Positions 24,913 to 37,711 of a stretch of DNA of 64,000 nt are shown piece by piece. The position numbers and the translations under genes are program-made. This DNA is from Xenopus tropicalis. Taxonomy: Eukaryota; Chordata; Amphibia; Anura; Pipidae. The stretch lies in the NCBI RefSeq assembly GCF_000004195.4, contig NC_030677.2:102894329-102958328 (forward strand), in the 5' to 3' direction. Position 1 is the first letter of the stretch, and every line of letters begins with the position of its first letter. The notes under the pieces are model-generated. The model had not been told where the DNA came from. It saw nothing but the letters and a program-made list of their open reading frames with translations, and ran no database searches.

Positions 24913-27658
24913 GAGTTCTAAGGCTACAAACAGGGGTGGAATAAAAGTGCCTTTAGCCATGGGTTTAGCTGTCAGCATGGTCCCCCTCCACACTCCCTTC
25001 ACCTCCACTACATGCTCTGTTCTGTCCTACCCCCAATTTGAAGTTGCCCTATATTGTCCTGTATGAATATTGGTGAATTTGGGGTCTGGGCCCCCTTAAA
25101 AGCACCAAACAACCATCCTGAAAGACCCTATGGTATTCAGCCACTGGTTACAAAATCATTTGAAATAACAGAAACACTTAAAGTAAATACACATTGCTGG
25201 CCTGAATGCATTTATATTAAATGCAATTACTTTATCCCTTTCAGCTGGATAAGTGTTCCTATTTTTCATATGATCTTGCAAATTTGGGTTAGAAGTTTAA
25301 AGAAAAATAATTTGAGGCGTATAACTTTTCCCTAGCAATTATACCTATTAAGAGGTATGATTCACGGTACAGCATTTTAACTCAGCTCTTTCTTTTTGCA
25401 TGTAATTGAGGACTTGAAATTATTTTCCCTCTGAAGAATGTATTACGAAATATTATAGATGTTACAGATGCTAGAAGGTTTAAAAAATGTAGGTGTTTTG
25501 GATCATCAGCCAATCCCATAAATAATCCACCAATATCTTCCACTTACTAGTTAAGAAGTTAATCAGACCAATTACCCATACTGCATTTTCCTTTATAAAA
25601 TATCTATACTAATACTAAAAACACTGGAAAAAAATACAGTAATAGGCATCAGGAAGCATTCACAATAGTCGCTCTCCATTCATTCCCTATGGAAAACAAC
25701 GAGTTTTCAAATATTCCACCACTGGAAGTAATACCTAGCAACACCACCATGATGCCAGCAGGCAAAGGGGGTTACCATTTGCTAAGCATGTTTATAATTT
25801 GTTTATTTTTTCGTTGGAATTGTGTGTCTATGGCCTTTCAGTTTTATTGCATATATGTAACAATAGTCTCTTATAGTATAACTAATTACTACATGATTGT
25901 GGAGAAGGGCATCAGTGTGATCTCAAGGTGATCTTTCAACCAGTCTATCCACTGTCTATTTTCACTGCAAACAATATGTGCTTGTTCCTTATAGAAGTCT
26001 GGGGTACTGTAGGGGTGAAGGTCATGCAGGCAAAACTTTTCTATGTCTTTATCTCAGCAAAAAAGCCACCCATTATAATTTCAGCCTTGACACTATGTGG
26101 CTTCCCTCCCCTTTACACCAATATTCATTATGAGCAATATAAATGTAATCTAAATCTGATCAGAATGGAAAACTCCATTGTGTCCTACACTGGTATACGT
26201 GCCTGTGGAAATATTACATTATCTTTGCTTAAAGACTACTGCACATTGCACTGGGAATGCATGGAGTAGACTCTCAACCCTTGTCAGCTCTTGGGGAGAG
26301 GGGTGCAAAAATCCTGTAGCACCTCAGGGGGTGAACCTTCCAGCCCAGGATCATTAATTTCACAAGTCATTATCATGCATGGACTGAGATTTAAAATACA
26401 CTCTGGCAGTAAAGTTTATTACTATCTAAATGTGTGGAGATAGAGAGAAATTAACTGGCTTTCCCAGTTAGTGTCAAACTGGTCCTCCTAGGCCTACAAG
26501 GTCCACTCTCAAAACAATTAGCTGTAACCACTGCTAAATGTAAGTGGCGTGATATATGCTTATGGTGGAAAAAGCAAAGGGTCAGCTGTACAGTGATACA
26601 TACAAAATGATGCGCTGTATAAATAAAAATATACATACAAAGGTCCTGCGCTGGTGCTCGATGGAAGATCCATGGGTACTCTGGGAAGCCAGTCTGACCC
26701 TAATATCACCAGTAAGCACACACATACTTACACACAATTCCTTCTAATAAGAAGCTATGTTACATCTAAAATACTACAATTATTATTTTGTAAGGGAAAT
26801 ATTATATTTCATGTTTAGGTTTATTAGTAACAACTGATTTAATCCTTGGAAATTACACATTTGCCCCCACATAACTGTTGCTTCAGCAGCAGACAGGTTA
26901 ATATTGTTGCTGTTCAATGGCTAAGTGATCTCCCCCTCCCCCTGCTATATGTTAGAAGTAAACAGCCCATTATACTAGGCACATCCCAGCTCACCACCTC
27001 CCATTCATTCCTGGATTTCCAACTGTGTTCCAGTTTCAGCTGGAACTGCTTAACCCCAAATGTGCAGCCTGACTGACACAGCTATTCAGCTCTACATGCT
27101 GGGGGGCAGAGATGTATTTACCACTACGACAGTTTTTCCACGTGATAAACTACTGATCTGCCCAAAACCTCTTCACATTTCTCAAGCCTGTCTGGAGTTT
27201 TGCTTATACAGATCAAATAAACTTTCATGTATGTATGCTCTTGGCTGTATGCAGAGGTTTCAGTGGAGTTAAAAATGAATCACAGTTTAATATTTTTTTT
27301 TATTACCTACAAAGCCATATGAATGGACAAATAAAGATTTTAACATTTCTATTATATACATACTGAATTTTTTAAAATGAACATCTGTGCATTATACTTG
27401 TCATTTGTACATCTGCACTACTGTCCGTAACAAAAAAGTTACTAGTTTCCTCTAGTGTGCAATCATCTTAATGCTGAAAATGACAATTGACACTTTTAGC
27501 AAGACCAGCCAAAAAAGAAACTGATAACTAAGTTATCTAATAGTCCAATATACAATTCTGAAATTAAGTCTTAAATCAATAATTAAGATTCAACAAACCA
27601 CAAAGTAAATGGATCCCAATACCTGTACTGAGGATAGGGCTGCCACCTCACCCCTTTA
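24913..27658. other. Intergenic, nothing recognised
   Basis: Frames up to 113 codons (25928-26269) are leucine- and tyrosine-rich chance translations. No repeat ends were identified. Confidence 0.55.
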
Positions 27659-27825
27659 ATACCAGCCACATATCGAATCCACATCCTACATGGCTAATTA
27701 ATTCATTAAGCAATTAATTTAGATGCATACTGCAGACTGAACTGATTTATGTGCAGCTATGCAGCATGCATCTAAGTTAATTGCTAACTAGCCATGCAGG
27801 ATGTGGATTCAATAGGTGGCTGGTA
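27659..27825. mobile_element. Fold-back MITE ATACCAGCCAC...GTGGCTGGTAT
   Basis: The left arm (ATACCAGCCACATATCGAAT, CCACATCCTACATGGCTA) mirrors the right arm (TAGCCATGCAGGATGTGG, CAATAGGTGGCTGGTAT). A GCATACTGCAGAC-centred loop separates them. A decayed relative occurs at about 54299-54410. Confidence 0.72.
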
Positions 27826-28284
27826 TAAAAAGGGAATAAACTGGGAATAAAGAAAGTGGCCAAATAACAAAGAGAAAATAATTGGATCCCAGTTCCACTC
27901 TGACTGGGTGAATTCACAAAAGTTGGAATTAAATTGGGGTAATGTATTTTTTTACACCAGATAAAAATTTCACAATTGCCTAAATGTCAATTTTCTCAAA
28001 CTCCCCTCTGTTTCAAAATGTTTTTTTTATGTCAAATGCAATTTTGCCAGTTTAACTTGATCTTTCTAAATCTGACATTATTAGCTTCAGCAAGCTGCAG
28101 TTAATGTTAATAACTATGAAAATCTTGCAGCAAGCTCCATTCCCTTGCACAGATTTTTCGGTAAAATCTGTTTCTCCAAATTACTAAAGCAGCATTCTGG
28201 AACAAAAAAGTGTACAAACCCACCTTATTCCCAATATGGAGCAAGACTTTTGGGAATTTAATTTTCTTTTAACTAATAACGCCT

Positions 28285-28735
28285 GCAAGGAGTTTGTATG
28301 TTCTCCCAGTGATTGGTGGGTTTCCTCTGGGTACTCCAAAAAACAAACAGGCAGATTAATTGGCTCCAGATGAATCTCACTCTAAAGTGTTTGACCCTGA
28401 GAGGAAATTTAGATTTTAGTCTTCTTCCAATGAACGTTTGGATATTGGTCATTGTTTAAATGAAAGATCTAAAACTAACATTCAGACTGAAATTGTAGGA
28501 TAAAACCCTAAAAATACAAATCAGAGGATGTTCTGAACATGAAATAGTTGGTAGACACCAATCATACGAAAGTGACTTCCATTGTAAGTCCCCCACACAC
28601 GGTCTGTACGATTTTATCAATATGTGTATGGCCAGCTTTAGATTGCAAGCTCCCCTGGAACAGGACCAATCTCTACGCTGTGTATTATGTCCACATTGTA
28701 TAAATTACAAAAAAAAAATCTAATAATATCTAAGT
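28285..28735 (+). repeat. L2-like LINE fragment, possibly interrupted
   Basis: GGAGTTTGTATGTTCTCCCA followed by GGGTTTCCTCTGGGTACTCC (28289-28340) is the well-known L2 3' region. The tail GATTGCAAGCTCCCCTGGAA lies 270 bp further on (28641), separated by unrelated sequence that ends GTGTATGGCCAGCTTTA. Confidence 0.5.
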
Positions 28736-29181
28736 AGTTCCAAGGGAAAGTATAGCTAGATTTCTATTTAAAAACAAATTTGTTGGTAATAAATTGAAAT
28801 CAGCGCTTATTGAGAAGCTCGTATCAGAAGTATGTTTAATTTGTACTATTTAAGACCTAATTATAAAGCAGATACTGTTTCACTACTAACACTAAATACA
28901 ATATTAAAAGAGAGATGCCTGTACGGGTTCTTTATGTAATATAGTCTAAAGGGAACATTCAGTAATTGGATGCTTCAAGATCAGGCATGTCCAAAACGTT
29001 CTTGGCCATCACTGGAGCAGAATTGCACAAGAGTTTAAAATTTAGAAAAAAAAAAAATGTTGTTTCACATAATCGGACCCCAAAGGGATGTTCCAACATA
29101 ATCAATAGACAAGGCATATGAGCTGTACCAAATTCTTTAACTCTTTCCCTACCAGTAAAAAAGTTCCCATAGTGCAGCTTT

Positions 29182-29378
29182 AGGGCTCTCACTGATGAGC
29201 CCTTGGTTCTGCACTCCACTACTGCGTTCTACTGCGTTCCACCGTACGGGAGCACAGGAAGAAAATCACCCCATTCTTCCTTATGGAGCTGTACTTACAC
29301 AGGCACATGTAAGCGCCGAACACAGATGGAATATAATGCTGTGCAGAACCAAATGCTTGTCAGTACGAGCCCTTGAAC
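29182..29378. mobile_element. Diverged MITE with GGGCTCTCACTG/CAGTACGAGCCC ends
   Basis: The left block AGGGCTCTCACTGATGAGCC followed by GGTTCTGCAC is mirrored by GTGCAGAACC and CAGTACGAGCCCT on the right. The open frames across it reflect its symmetry. Confidence 0.5.
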
Positions 29379-29821
29379 CCACACTGGAAAACTATAACTT
29401 TGTTTGATGACAACATAGTGTTGGCAGGCAAAGGACTAAAAAGATGTAAATCACTTGTGTTTTTATGGGAAAGGTATGTGTATTAAGAATTGTTTTTACT
29501 ACATATCTGATCACATGGGTTAGCAAGTGAAAACCAGGGACTGATTCAATTGCCCCTTTGGTGTCCAAAAGGATATTTTTCTGCCTCTGGGCCAAATTAA
29601 ATTTGTTGCTAGTTAGGCAGGGTTCATTTGGACAAAAGGTTGAACTTGTCATTCTGAAACCTCATCAACAATGTGACATAAACATCAGAAATAGTGGATA
29701 CTTTCATATTGTTCGCTTCAGTGAAGAGGTTGCTTTAGTTAAAGCTTCATTGCTGTCTGTCTGGTTATATAGGCTGATGTGGCCTAACATGTATGTGTGC
29801 CTTGTGTGGCTTGTTTGTGTG

Positions 29822-30084
29822 CAGGGTCGGACTGGGGGGTGCAGGGCCCACCGGGGCTCCCGCCCCAGGGGCCCTGCAGGTGCCCCAGCCGCGTCCCCTA
29901 ACCCCCCCAAGGGCCCCCCTAACCCCCCCCGAAGGGCCCCCGCCTGACGTCCTCCCCGAGCGCGTATAAATTGAACGCGTCGGGGAGGAACAGTCAGTAG
30001 CGGGGAGCGCTGGCAAAGGTCGGACTGGGCCGCTGGGGCCCACCGGGATTTTTCCCGGGGTCCCGGCGGCCCAGTCCGACCCTG
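29822..30084. mobile_element. hAT-type MITE CAGGGTCGGACTGGG, copy 2
   Basis: A perfect 8-bp target duplication TTTGTGTG flanks it (29814-29821 and 30085-30092). The ends are CAGGGTCGGACTGGGG and GGCCCAGTCCGACCCTG. It is 263 bp and very GC-rich. A second inner AGGTCGGACTGGGCCGC (30018-30034) suggests a tandem or nested end. Internal hairpin words are CCCCGAGCGCGT and ACGCGTCGGGG. Confidence 0.87.
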
Positions 30085-30092
30085 TTTGTGTG

Positions 30093-31852
30093 CACTATTA
30101 ATCCTGTGATCCCAGAAGGCAGCCCTTAATTCTTAAAATGGCAATTTTCTATTTAGGATTACCCAATAGCACATACTGCTAAAAAGTATATTTTTATGGA
30201 AATGGTTTATTTAGATAAAGCAGGGTTTTACATATGAGCTTGTTTATGCAATATAGTTTAGTTGGGGGTATAGTTTCCATTTAAAAATGAGAAGAATTCG
30301 CTTTAGTGAAAAAGTGTTTTCACATAGGAAGCAAAACAATTTTTTTTACACAAAATGTTATATGAGGAAAAAATCAGTTAAGCATAACTAAAATGCATAG
30401 TATGTAGGTTACTCAGATACTGATCAGGCCAGTAGAAAAATACAATATGCTGAGGACTGCTTCAGTTGCATGCATATTGTCTGCAGTCAAACATATTTTA
30501 CAGATCCCTAGCTAATGATAGTGTTGGCCCTATGGTTAAGCCATTTGGCCTACTATGTAAGCAGCCAAAACAATCTGCTCAAATCCAGGCTTGTGCACTT
30601 TTTATTTATTAAAAAGGGCCATGAATTCCCAATTAATAATTAGACTTGGATCAGAGCTTTTACAGGGCCATTGTATGGCATTCAACCTTTTGTCCTTCAG
30701 ACATTCCATTGTTACTTTAACCTTTGCTTTGGATGACTGTACTTTTTTGCAGACTGAAACATGTTTTCTTAGTATTTCCTATACTTTGCATAATCAATAC
30801 TTAATTTTATTTTTTTATTTATTATTGCATAGCACTTCTGCCAATCTCAGCTTGGGCACTATTTACAAGACATTTATATGTTCCTCCCGTGTGTGTGTGG
30901 TTTCCTCTGGCTACTCCAGTTAACTGGCTCTAGATTCAGTGCACTAAAGAAATGTTTTGGCACAATAATTACCAGGAAATAAAATAAATAACAAACTGCT
31001 CAATACCTGCCTGTGTAAAGTGGCCTCATGTCATAAAGTTTCATCCACCAAACTTAGGAGTGGGTATAGGTCAACCATAGCAAGAGCTCTGCATGACAGT
31101 GGCCTGTATGTAATAGTGGCACCAAAGCCTTTACTCAGGAGTATCCCAGTTGCAATATGGGAAAAGGTTGTCCTCTAAAGAGAATAATGCAATATATGTG
31201 GTTCTAATCTGACACTAGTGGCTGCACAAAAAGGTTCTTTACATTTTTATACAATAGTCTATAAAGGAGCAACTATTTTAAGTATTGATGCAGAAAGCCA
31301 AGATTTTAAATCAGAAATAGAAAAACCGAATGAGCCACCTCTCAATTACCCTGTAATGATAGGCCCTGGAGCAGATAAAGGGTTAAAGTCTGGCAGGAGG
31401 ACTGGGCATTTTATCTTTTGTCATCTGTTTATTTGTGTTGGGGACACAGACAGTTTGGGATGCTGTGTCAGCACCCCCCTCCCTTACTGTTTTGACAAGG
31501 CAGCTTCTACCCCTCTGTGTAGTCAAGTCCCAGAGCCATAAGGGAACATCACTTGAGGATTACTTAAGAAACTAACTAAATGGTGGGAGAGTCCCTTGTA
31601 ACTAATTATTATTGCTATGACCTCTTGCAAAGAACTTTACAGAAACTGATTATTAGTCAATGTTCCTTTTTACAGCATTGGTCAAACTAGATTTGGACAA
31701 ATATCAAGAAGGCAGGACGAATGGCGGCCCTATACATGGGCTAATAATCTGTCAAATGAGTCCGTGTATGGCCAGCTTTAAGAACAACAAAAAGCCTTCT
31801 GCAGTTGTTAAGCCTATTTAGGGTTGCAAAAGTCACTTTCATCATTTCACAC
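30093..31852. other. Intergenic apart from small repeats
   Basis: It holds the L2-like fragment (30830) and a 'gtgtatggccagctttaa' end (31762-31780). Nothing else is supported. Confidence 0.5.
30830..30945 (+). repeat. L2-like LINE fragment
   Basis: TATATGTTCCTCCCGTGTGT followed by GGTTTCCTCTGGCTACTCC is a second copy of the L2 block seen at 28289. It is short and diverged. Confidence 0.45.
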
Positions 31853-31855
31853 TAA

Positions 31856-32023
31856 GGGGCAGATTTATAAAAATGTGAGATTGGAGCTCACCATAGAAAA
31901 ACTCGCCCACTTTTTATTCATTCCTATGGGATTTTTAGAAGCGTATTTATTAAATAGTAAATTCTTACTTTCACCCATTTTCCTGTGATGAGCTCTAATC
32001 TCACATTTTGACAAATCTGCTCC
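31856..32023. mobile_element. Short MITE GGGGCAGATTTATAAA...AAATCTGCTCC
   Basis: TAA flanks both sides (31853-31855 and 32024-32026). The arms include TGTGAGATTGGAGCTCA and TGAGCTCTAATCTCACA. It is 168 bp and non-coding. Confidence 0.77.
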
Positions 32024-32046
32024 TAAGTGTTTCACATTCAGCCTAT

Positions 32047-32483
32047 GGGGCACATTTACTAATCTGAAAAGCGTCCGAATGCGGTTTTTTTTTAATGATC
32101 GGTATTTTGTGATTTTTTCATAAATTGTTGCGACTTTTTCGTAGCCATCGCGCCGAGTACGAAAGTTTCGGATTCATTCAAGCTTCAGTATCGTGACTTT
32201 CCTAGGGCCAGGTTGGAGCTGCAGAGTGCCATTGAGTCCTATGGGAGGCTTCCAAAATCATGCAAAGTCTGAAAGTTTTGCCCGCCGTTTACGAGCGCTC
32301 AATACGAAAAAGTCGCGACAATATACGAGCAAATCGTAACGACTATGAAAAAGTCGCGACAATTTACAAAAAAGTCGTAACGGCGATGAAAAAAAAAATC
32401 GCAAAAATACGAAAAAGACGCAAAATGTTCGTTTCCAATCCGAATTTTTCCCATTCGGATTCGTGGATTAGTAAATGTGCCCC
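32047..32483. mobile_element. MITE GGGGCACATTTACTAATC...GATTAGTAAATGTGCCCC
   Basis: The 18-bp ends are near-exact inverts with TAT on both flanks. The interior is rich in 'aaaaagtcgcgacaat' and 'gtaacg' words, which create a lysine-rich chance reading frame. It follows the 31856 element by 20 bp. Confidence 0.77.
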
Positions 32484-33786
32484 TATATGTATAGAAAACT
32501 AGTATAAAAATCAAGTACCATATATTTAAAGAATGAATGCCAACAATTCTGTAGTAACCCTATAAATCGTCCAACCACCCTATTCAGGTCAGATATCCAT
32601 AAGTATGGACACATTATAAATATTCGACAGATCAAACCATTGAATGAATAAATAGCTATTCCAAAAATTAGCATGACTGCTGCAGGTTTTGTAATATTGT
32701 GTAACAAGTATAAATCTGCAGTACCAGGGTCAGATGTACAAAAGTTTGCTATGCTGTATACTGCTTCCAGTATCAGAAAACCCCTTTGTCTATGAGGTCC
32801 CCTTGTGGCATACTGAACAGTGCTAAATATTGGTTGCCATGAGCCTTGCAATAAAGTAACCTACAAAATATGAAAAACTTTATCATGCACTATTTTAACC
32901 CCTTACATTCAAAAAAATGAATAAATGGTTAATAAAAAAAAATATATTGAACAGAATTGCTTATTTTAGAACTTGGGCTGGTGCTCCACTTATTCCAAAT
33001 ACACAATTGCCCAGAGTGCTTTTCTTCTCAAAGCTGCCATACCCTTTTGGTGCTCCAGAATGCTTTTGCACCACCCTGGATAAAGCACTGCACACTAGAG
33101 AATGCTGGGCACCCAAAAAGTATAGGGGTGCAACATTGAGAATGAAAGTACCCCGAGCCAGTGCATTTTTGGGAAAAAAGAGGAGTGATGGGGTCTGAAG
33201 TAAGTGAGAATCTCTGTCATGTGTCTGACAACTTTGCACCCTTTCCTACTTTTTATTGCCCTTTAACAGAAACCTGTGCTAAGAGCAGGATCATCCAAAT
33301 GCTGACTTCCACTTAAAGATGCAGAACCTTTATATTACATAACACAGGTACAATTTTTGATGTAGCTGTATGCAAATTGCAACCAAAATCACGTCACTTA
33401 ACAGTACAAAATCTCACTTTTCAGAATTATAGTACTCATTACAGCTGTAACCTGATGGTTAGTCTTCATGTAACAAGATACTTGGAAGGAGGGATATCAT
33501 TACTGATGTTCCAGGCAGCGCCTGTTGTGGTGTGCGTCACAGTCAAGCAATCAACCATGCTCTTTTTTGCCGTAAGGGCTCCTAGCATGCAAAGCAGATG
33601 CAAGCGCCAGGAACTTCACGTAGGCAGGCACTGTTGCTAGGAAGTTACAGCATGCTGGGTTCTGTAGAAAGTTTTCTCAGCAGCCTTTTGGTCTTGTGCC
33701 TTGGCCTGTAGAAGGCAGCTCGGAGGTAACATGTAGAAAGTTGATGCTGCAACTTAAATGCTAGCAAAAGTTGAATGTGTGATGAT
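32484..33786. other. Intergenic, nothing recognised
   Basis: The frames on both strands at 32480-33240 have no recognisable features. Confidence 0.5.
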
Positions 33787-33789
33787 TTA

Positions 33790-34131
33790 GGGCTCTGGCA
33801 CACAAGGAGATTTGTTGCCAGAGATTTTTAAAAGAACGCTTTGGCGACAAGACGAGCGACAAGACGCCAATGCTAAATCGATGGAAATCGCCAGCGTCAA
33901 AACATACGAGGCTACTTCAAATCGCCTGCTGTTTCAAATCGCACACAGACCCTTTTCTGAGCGACTTGAGTAAACATGAGGTGGGGTTAACTGTTAAGTG
34001 TACCATGGGTAGCAGATCGCCTGGAGCTCAACTCGCATGAAATCTCTTTGTGGGTATTGTTGAGGCGACTTGTCGCCAAAGCGCCAGGGGGAAAAAACGC
34101 AGGCGACAAATCTCCTCGTGTGCCAGAGCCC
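33790..34131 (+). mobile_element. TWA-type MITE GGGCTCTGGCACAC..., copy 1
   Basis: TTA flanks both sides (33787-33789 and 34132-34134). The ends are GGGCTCTGGCACACAAGGAG and CTCCTCGTGTGCCAGAGCCC. The interior carries repeated TTTGGCGACAAG and GCGATTTG-like words. It has no coding frame. Confidence 0.83.
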
Positions 34132-34159
34132 TTACATTTGTATCATGCAACATCACTTT

Positions 34160-34870
34160 AATCAGGTAGTGTGAACTTTTAGATAAGGGCAAAGTGGTGA
34201 TTTGACGCACAATACACAGTAAGTAATACACAAAGTAAACTTTTAGGTAGCAAAGACATCAACCTAGAGGAGATTTATGGCATGTGGATGCGCACTTTGA
34301 ATTTGTAGGAGAAATGGAAATAAGTCATAACAGGATTCTGGGAAGAAATTCCTTAAGGCTCCTAGAAAAGTCCCATTTACATGGGTTTATCCTATAGGCT
34401 AAAGCTCCCCCACTGGGTTTAAAGCAGAAGCCAGGATAACAGCTGATCAGATTCCCAACTACAGACCGGTCTGTAGTTGGGAATCTGATCAGCTGTTATC
34501 CTGGCTTCTGCTTTAAACCCAGTGGGTGAGCTTTAGCCTATAGGATAAGCCCATGTAAATGGGACTTTTCTAGGAGCCTTAAGGAATTTCTTCCCAGAAT
34601 CCTGTTATGACTAATTTGCATACGTATGAGGCGGTCTCCTCAACCCTTTTAGCTTGTAGGAGAAATGGAAAAACACTGAGGAATGATGTATGGTGATGAG
34701 AGGCAATGAGAAGTAGGTCCAGACTGCTTAATTCCCGGCAAAATCAGGGTAGTTGACATGTCAGAGATAAAGGCAAAGTGGTTATTTCATGAACATTACA
34801 CAGGTAGTGTTAACTTTTAGGTAAGGGCAAATTGGTGATTTAATGCACAACAAGCCATTGTCTCAGATAT
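34160..34870. repeat. Diverged local duplications around the palindrome
   Basis: TTGTAGGAGAAATGGAAA occurs at 34303-34320 and 34654-34671. The motif TAAGGGCAAAGTGGTGATTT occurs near 34184, with variants near 34769 and 34824, preceded by CAGGTAGTGT(G/T)AACTTTTAG. This indicates an older local duplication into which the palindrome inserted. Confidence 0.6.
34324..34611. mobile_element. Spacerless 288-bp palindrome with TAA target duplication
   Basis: Two 144-bp arms meet at the centre ACCGGT (axis between 34467 and 34468) with no loop. By eye the arms differ at only two positions and have no indels. The ends are GTCATAACAGGATTCTGGG and its inverse. TAA lies on both flanks (34321-34323 and 34612-34614). 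It is best explained as a fold-back MITE of TWA-target type. Confidence 0.85.
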
Positions 34871-34871
34871 A

Positions 34872-37460
34872 AAGAAAGTAGGCTTGTAATGCCCTGGCAA
34901 AAAAAAAATCAAACAATCAAACAATTTGCAAAGGAAAACAAAAAAATTAAAAAAAAAGTAAAGCATGTTTGTACACTATTTAGGGGCTATATATTATTTA
35001 TAGGGGTTATAGTGCAATGATTCTGATTCATTCATCATAACAATCTTAAGGGCTAGGGCATACGTGGCATTTTAACTACTATGGTGCTCTCTGGGAGAAC
35101 CGCAGCATTCAAAATGTGTTAATCACCTGTCACCGCTTTCCATAGAAAAGCACTGGAAACGGTCTGCTTATGGCAGAAACTGGCAATGACAATCCAAAAA
35201 TAGAATTGTAAGACAGATATTCGCTTGAGTGACTGTTTAAATTCTTAGCAAATAATGATTAGCTTGAGACTTTACCAGTGGTGTCCAGTAAGGTTCATAC
35301 CCATCATCACCTTCTGTCACAGACTGGTATTGTATTTGTAGGATAATGAAATGACATAGAAGAAAAAAAAATTGCAGAAATGTGCAAAATGTCTCAATAT
35401 TGCCTTAATAGTGGGCTGCTTAGTTATTAACAGGTAAATAATACCTGTTAAAAACTAAGCAAACACCATGAGCTCTAAATACCTTGGTGAATGCAGCTCT
35501 GTATCGTCATTTATAGTGTAACAATAAGGTGCTGCATTTCTCTATGTGAAAATTTAAAGGAAGTTACCCTGCTGTTTATACAAACCTTACCTCCAGATCC
35601 ACAGAGAAACAGTGCGGCAACAAATACACTAGTGTTATCTAAAACAAACTATTAACAACATTTAGTAAAATTATATCAGCCCATGAGCTCAAGCATCTGA
35701 ATGCTCAAATGGCTGAAAGATCTATTTGGCAGGAGATGGGAAATTCAAACTATTTGACCCCAAACTATTTATAACATTTTGGCATGTCTTGGGGTTTTGC
35801 AGTAGTCAGTAAAGAACAGGATATGGAACTGGACAACTTTTCCCATATCCCATAATATCTACAGGCACTGGTTATGACATTCAGTGTTTTGATCTCCACA
35901 GGTTGCTTCCTGATAAAAACCATGGGAAGTGGTACTGGCGGACACAGACCAGTAACTCTTGTTTATAACTCACCTATATCTAATATGGACACTAAAAATG
36001 TTTCCCAGTCAACACAAAAAATATCAAGTAACTTGTTTTGCTACAAATAGCAAATTAAAACACTATGAGGCTTATTTAGCAACAAGGGTACTAAACCACT
36101 GCAGCTGCCCAAGGCAAGACTGGTTGATCCTTCCAGAGACATTAACATGTAACACAAAAAAAGTTGCCAAAAAAATGTAGCTTGCCTATGCGCAAACCAG
36201 TTACACAGGATATGCTGGCATACAGTTAAATATAAACAAGACCCCCTCCCCTGAAATGCTGCACATACTGTATTGGATTGCTTGCCTCTAATTGATTGCA
36301 AGTATTATACAGTGAACCAGGCTGTGGAGGTTAACAGGAGGTTAATAGACAGCAGTTATTTTACTATTTGGCGAGAAAAAAGGCAAAAAGTTTTTTCTGA
36401 ACTCCACAGGATATGCTGGGATATTGTTGGCATCCTGTGGCCTTGCCCAGTGCCCTACCAGCTACCTGACTTCCAGGAAGACTGAAGCCAGATAACCTGT
36501 TCACTTTCAAGAGGGTAACATGTATGATGGATTAATATTAGACAAAAACATTCTAAACAGTTTGTACAGTTCTTATCTTATACAGCTTAACTGAATATCT
36601 TCTGGACTTTGATCTGTCAGTCATATCCACTGTTCTGTAAGCATAATCTTAGTTTTTGGTGTTACCTTTTACACCCTATAATGTAGCAAAAATTAGTTTT
36701 GTAACTGAATAACTTTTTGGAAGTCCTCTGCTTTGTTTAAGCCATGACACACTTTTACATAGCTGAGTTTTAAGATCAGATTTAGATAGTAAAGACTCAA
36801 ATTATTAGGTAAGGAAATACCACCTGATTATCATCCCAGAGAATTAAAACACCTAGCTCTAATGTCTCCTTCAAATAAACTGAGAGTTCAAGAGTTTCGG
36901 ATACTTTGTTTGCTTCATACACAAATATGTAACTTTGGATCATTTTTCTTACTTTTTTGCAATCAATTTTGGTGCTGCAGTTAGTCTTGGAATTATAACT
37001 ACTGCTAGGTAACAGTTTGGAAATCAAAATGGAATACAAATAATAGTAGAGGGCCTGAACATAAATATAAGCAATACAAAATAGGACAAGCAATAAAAAT
37101 AAAGTCTCTAAGTCTATATTTGACAATCAAGGACTGTACCAAACAGGTAGCATTTTCAGTTACTGTCCAGAAAGAGGCTTAACTAAAAGGCATAGCCATA
37201 GAAAGTAAAACAGTAAATTGTTTACATTAGGTTCAAATACAACATACAAAAAATGTATTTTAAAGTAAACTTCCGTTTTTATGGGAAACCAAAATCCTTC
37301 GGGAAAACCTGATATCTGGATGCCTGCCTGCCTGATAACTGCATGAAAATCAGCAAGATATAATTTGGGCAGGTTTGATTTTCCTGTTGGGGCAAGGACC
37401 TACTACATTGATTTGCAGAAGGCCCTGCATTTGTAACAATTATGAGCCAATCTCAACTTA
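34872..37460. other. Intergenic, nothing recognised
   Basis: A-rich sequence follows the local duplications. A fragment of a MITE end (GGGCTAGGGCATACGTGGC) lies at 35050-35068. No gene is supported. Confidence 0.5.
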
Positions 37461-37577
37461 GGTTGCCACCTGGCAGGTATTTTGCTGGCCTGACCAGTAC
37501 AAATGACTTAATTATGCTAATAATAAAAATTATAAGAAGGCTATTATTTTTTTTCCAAGAAATGGTGGCAACCCTAT
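37461..37577. mobile_element. Short MITE GGTTGCCACC...GGTGGCAACC
   Basis: A 117-bp element has inverted ends GGTTGCCACCTGGC and TGGTGGCAACCCTA. It is AT-rich inside. It may be a shortened relative of the 27659 family, which also has GGTGGCA-type ends. Confidence 0.55.
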
Positions 37578-37711
37578 CGTTGGCCTGATACTGACACAAA
37601 AAAACTAATTTTCAATATATGAATGTACGTAAAAAGTTCCCCATAGGTCATGTTGATCTTTTTTGGCTGATAGGGCTGCTTTTGTAAATGATTGTTACTT
37701 GAAGTTCCTAA

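Noticed and set aside
29558..30043. Proline/glycine-rich frames of 92-129 codons
   Set aside because: They read through the GC-rich hAT MITE; the composition reflects C and G runs.
32260..32502. Lysine/arginine-rich 80-codon frame
   Set aside because: It comes from repeated AAAAAGTCGCGACAAT-like words in a MITE and has no protein homology that I recognise.
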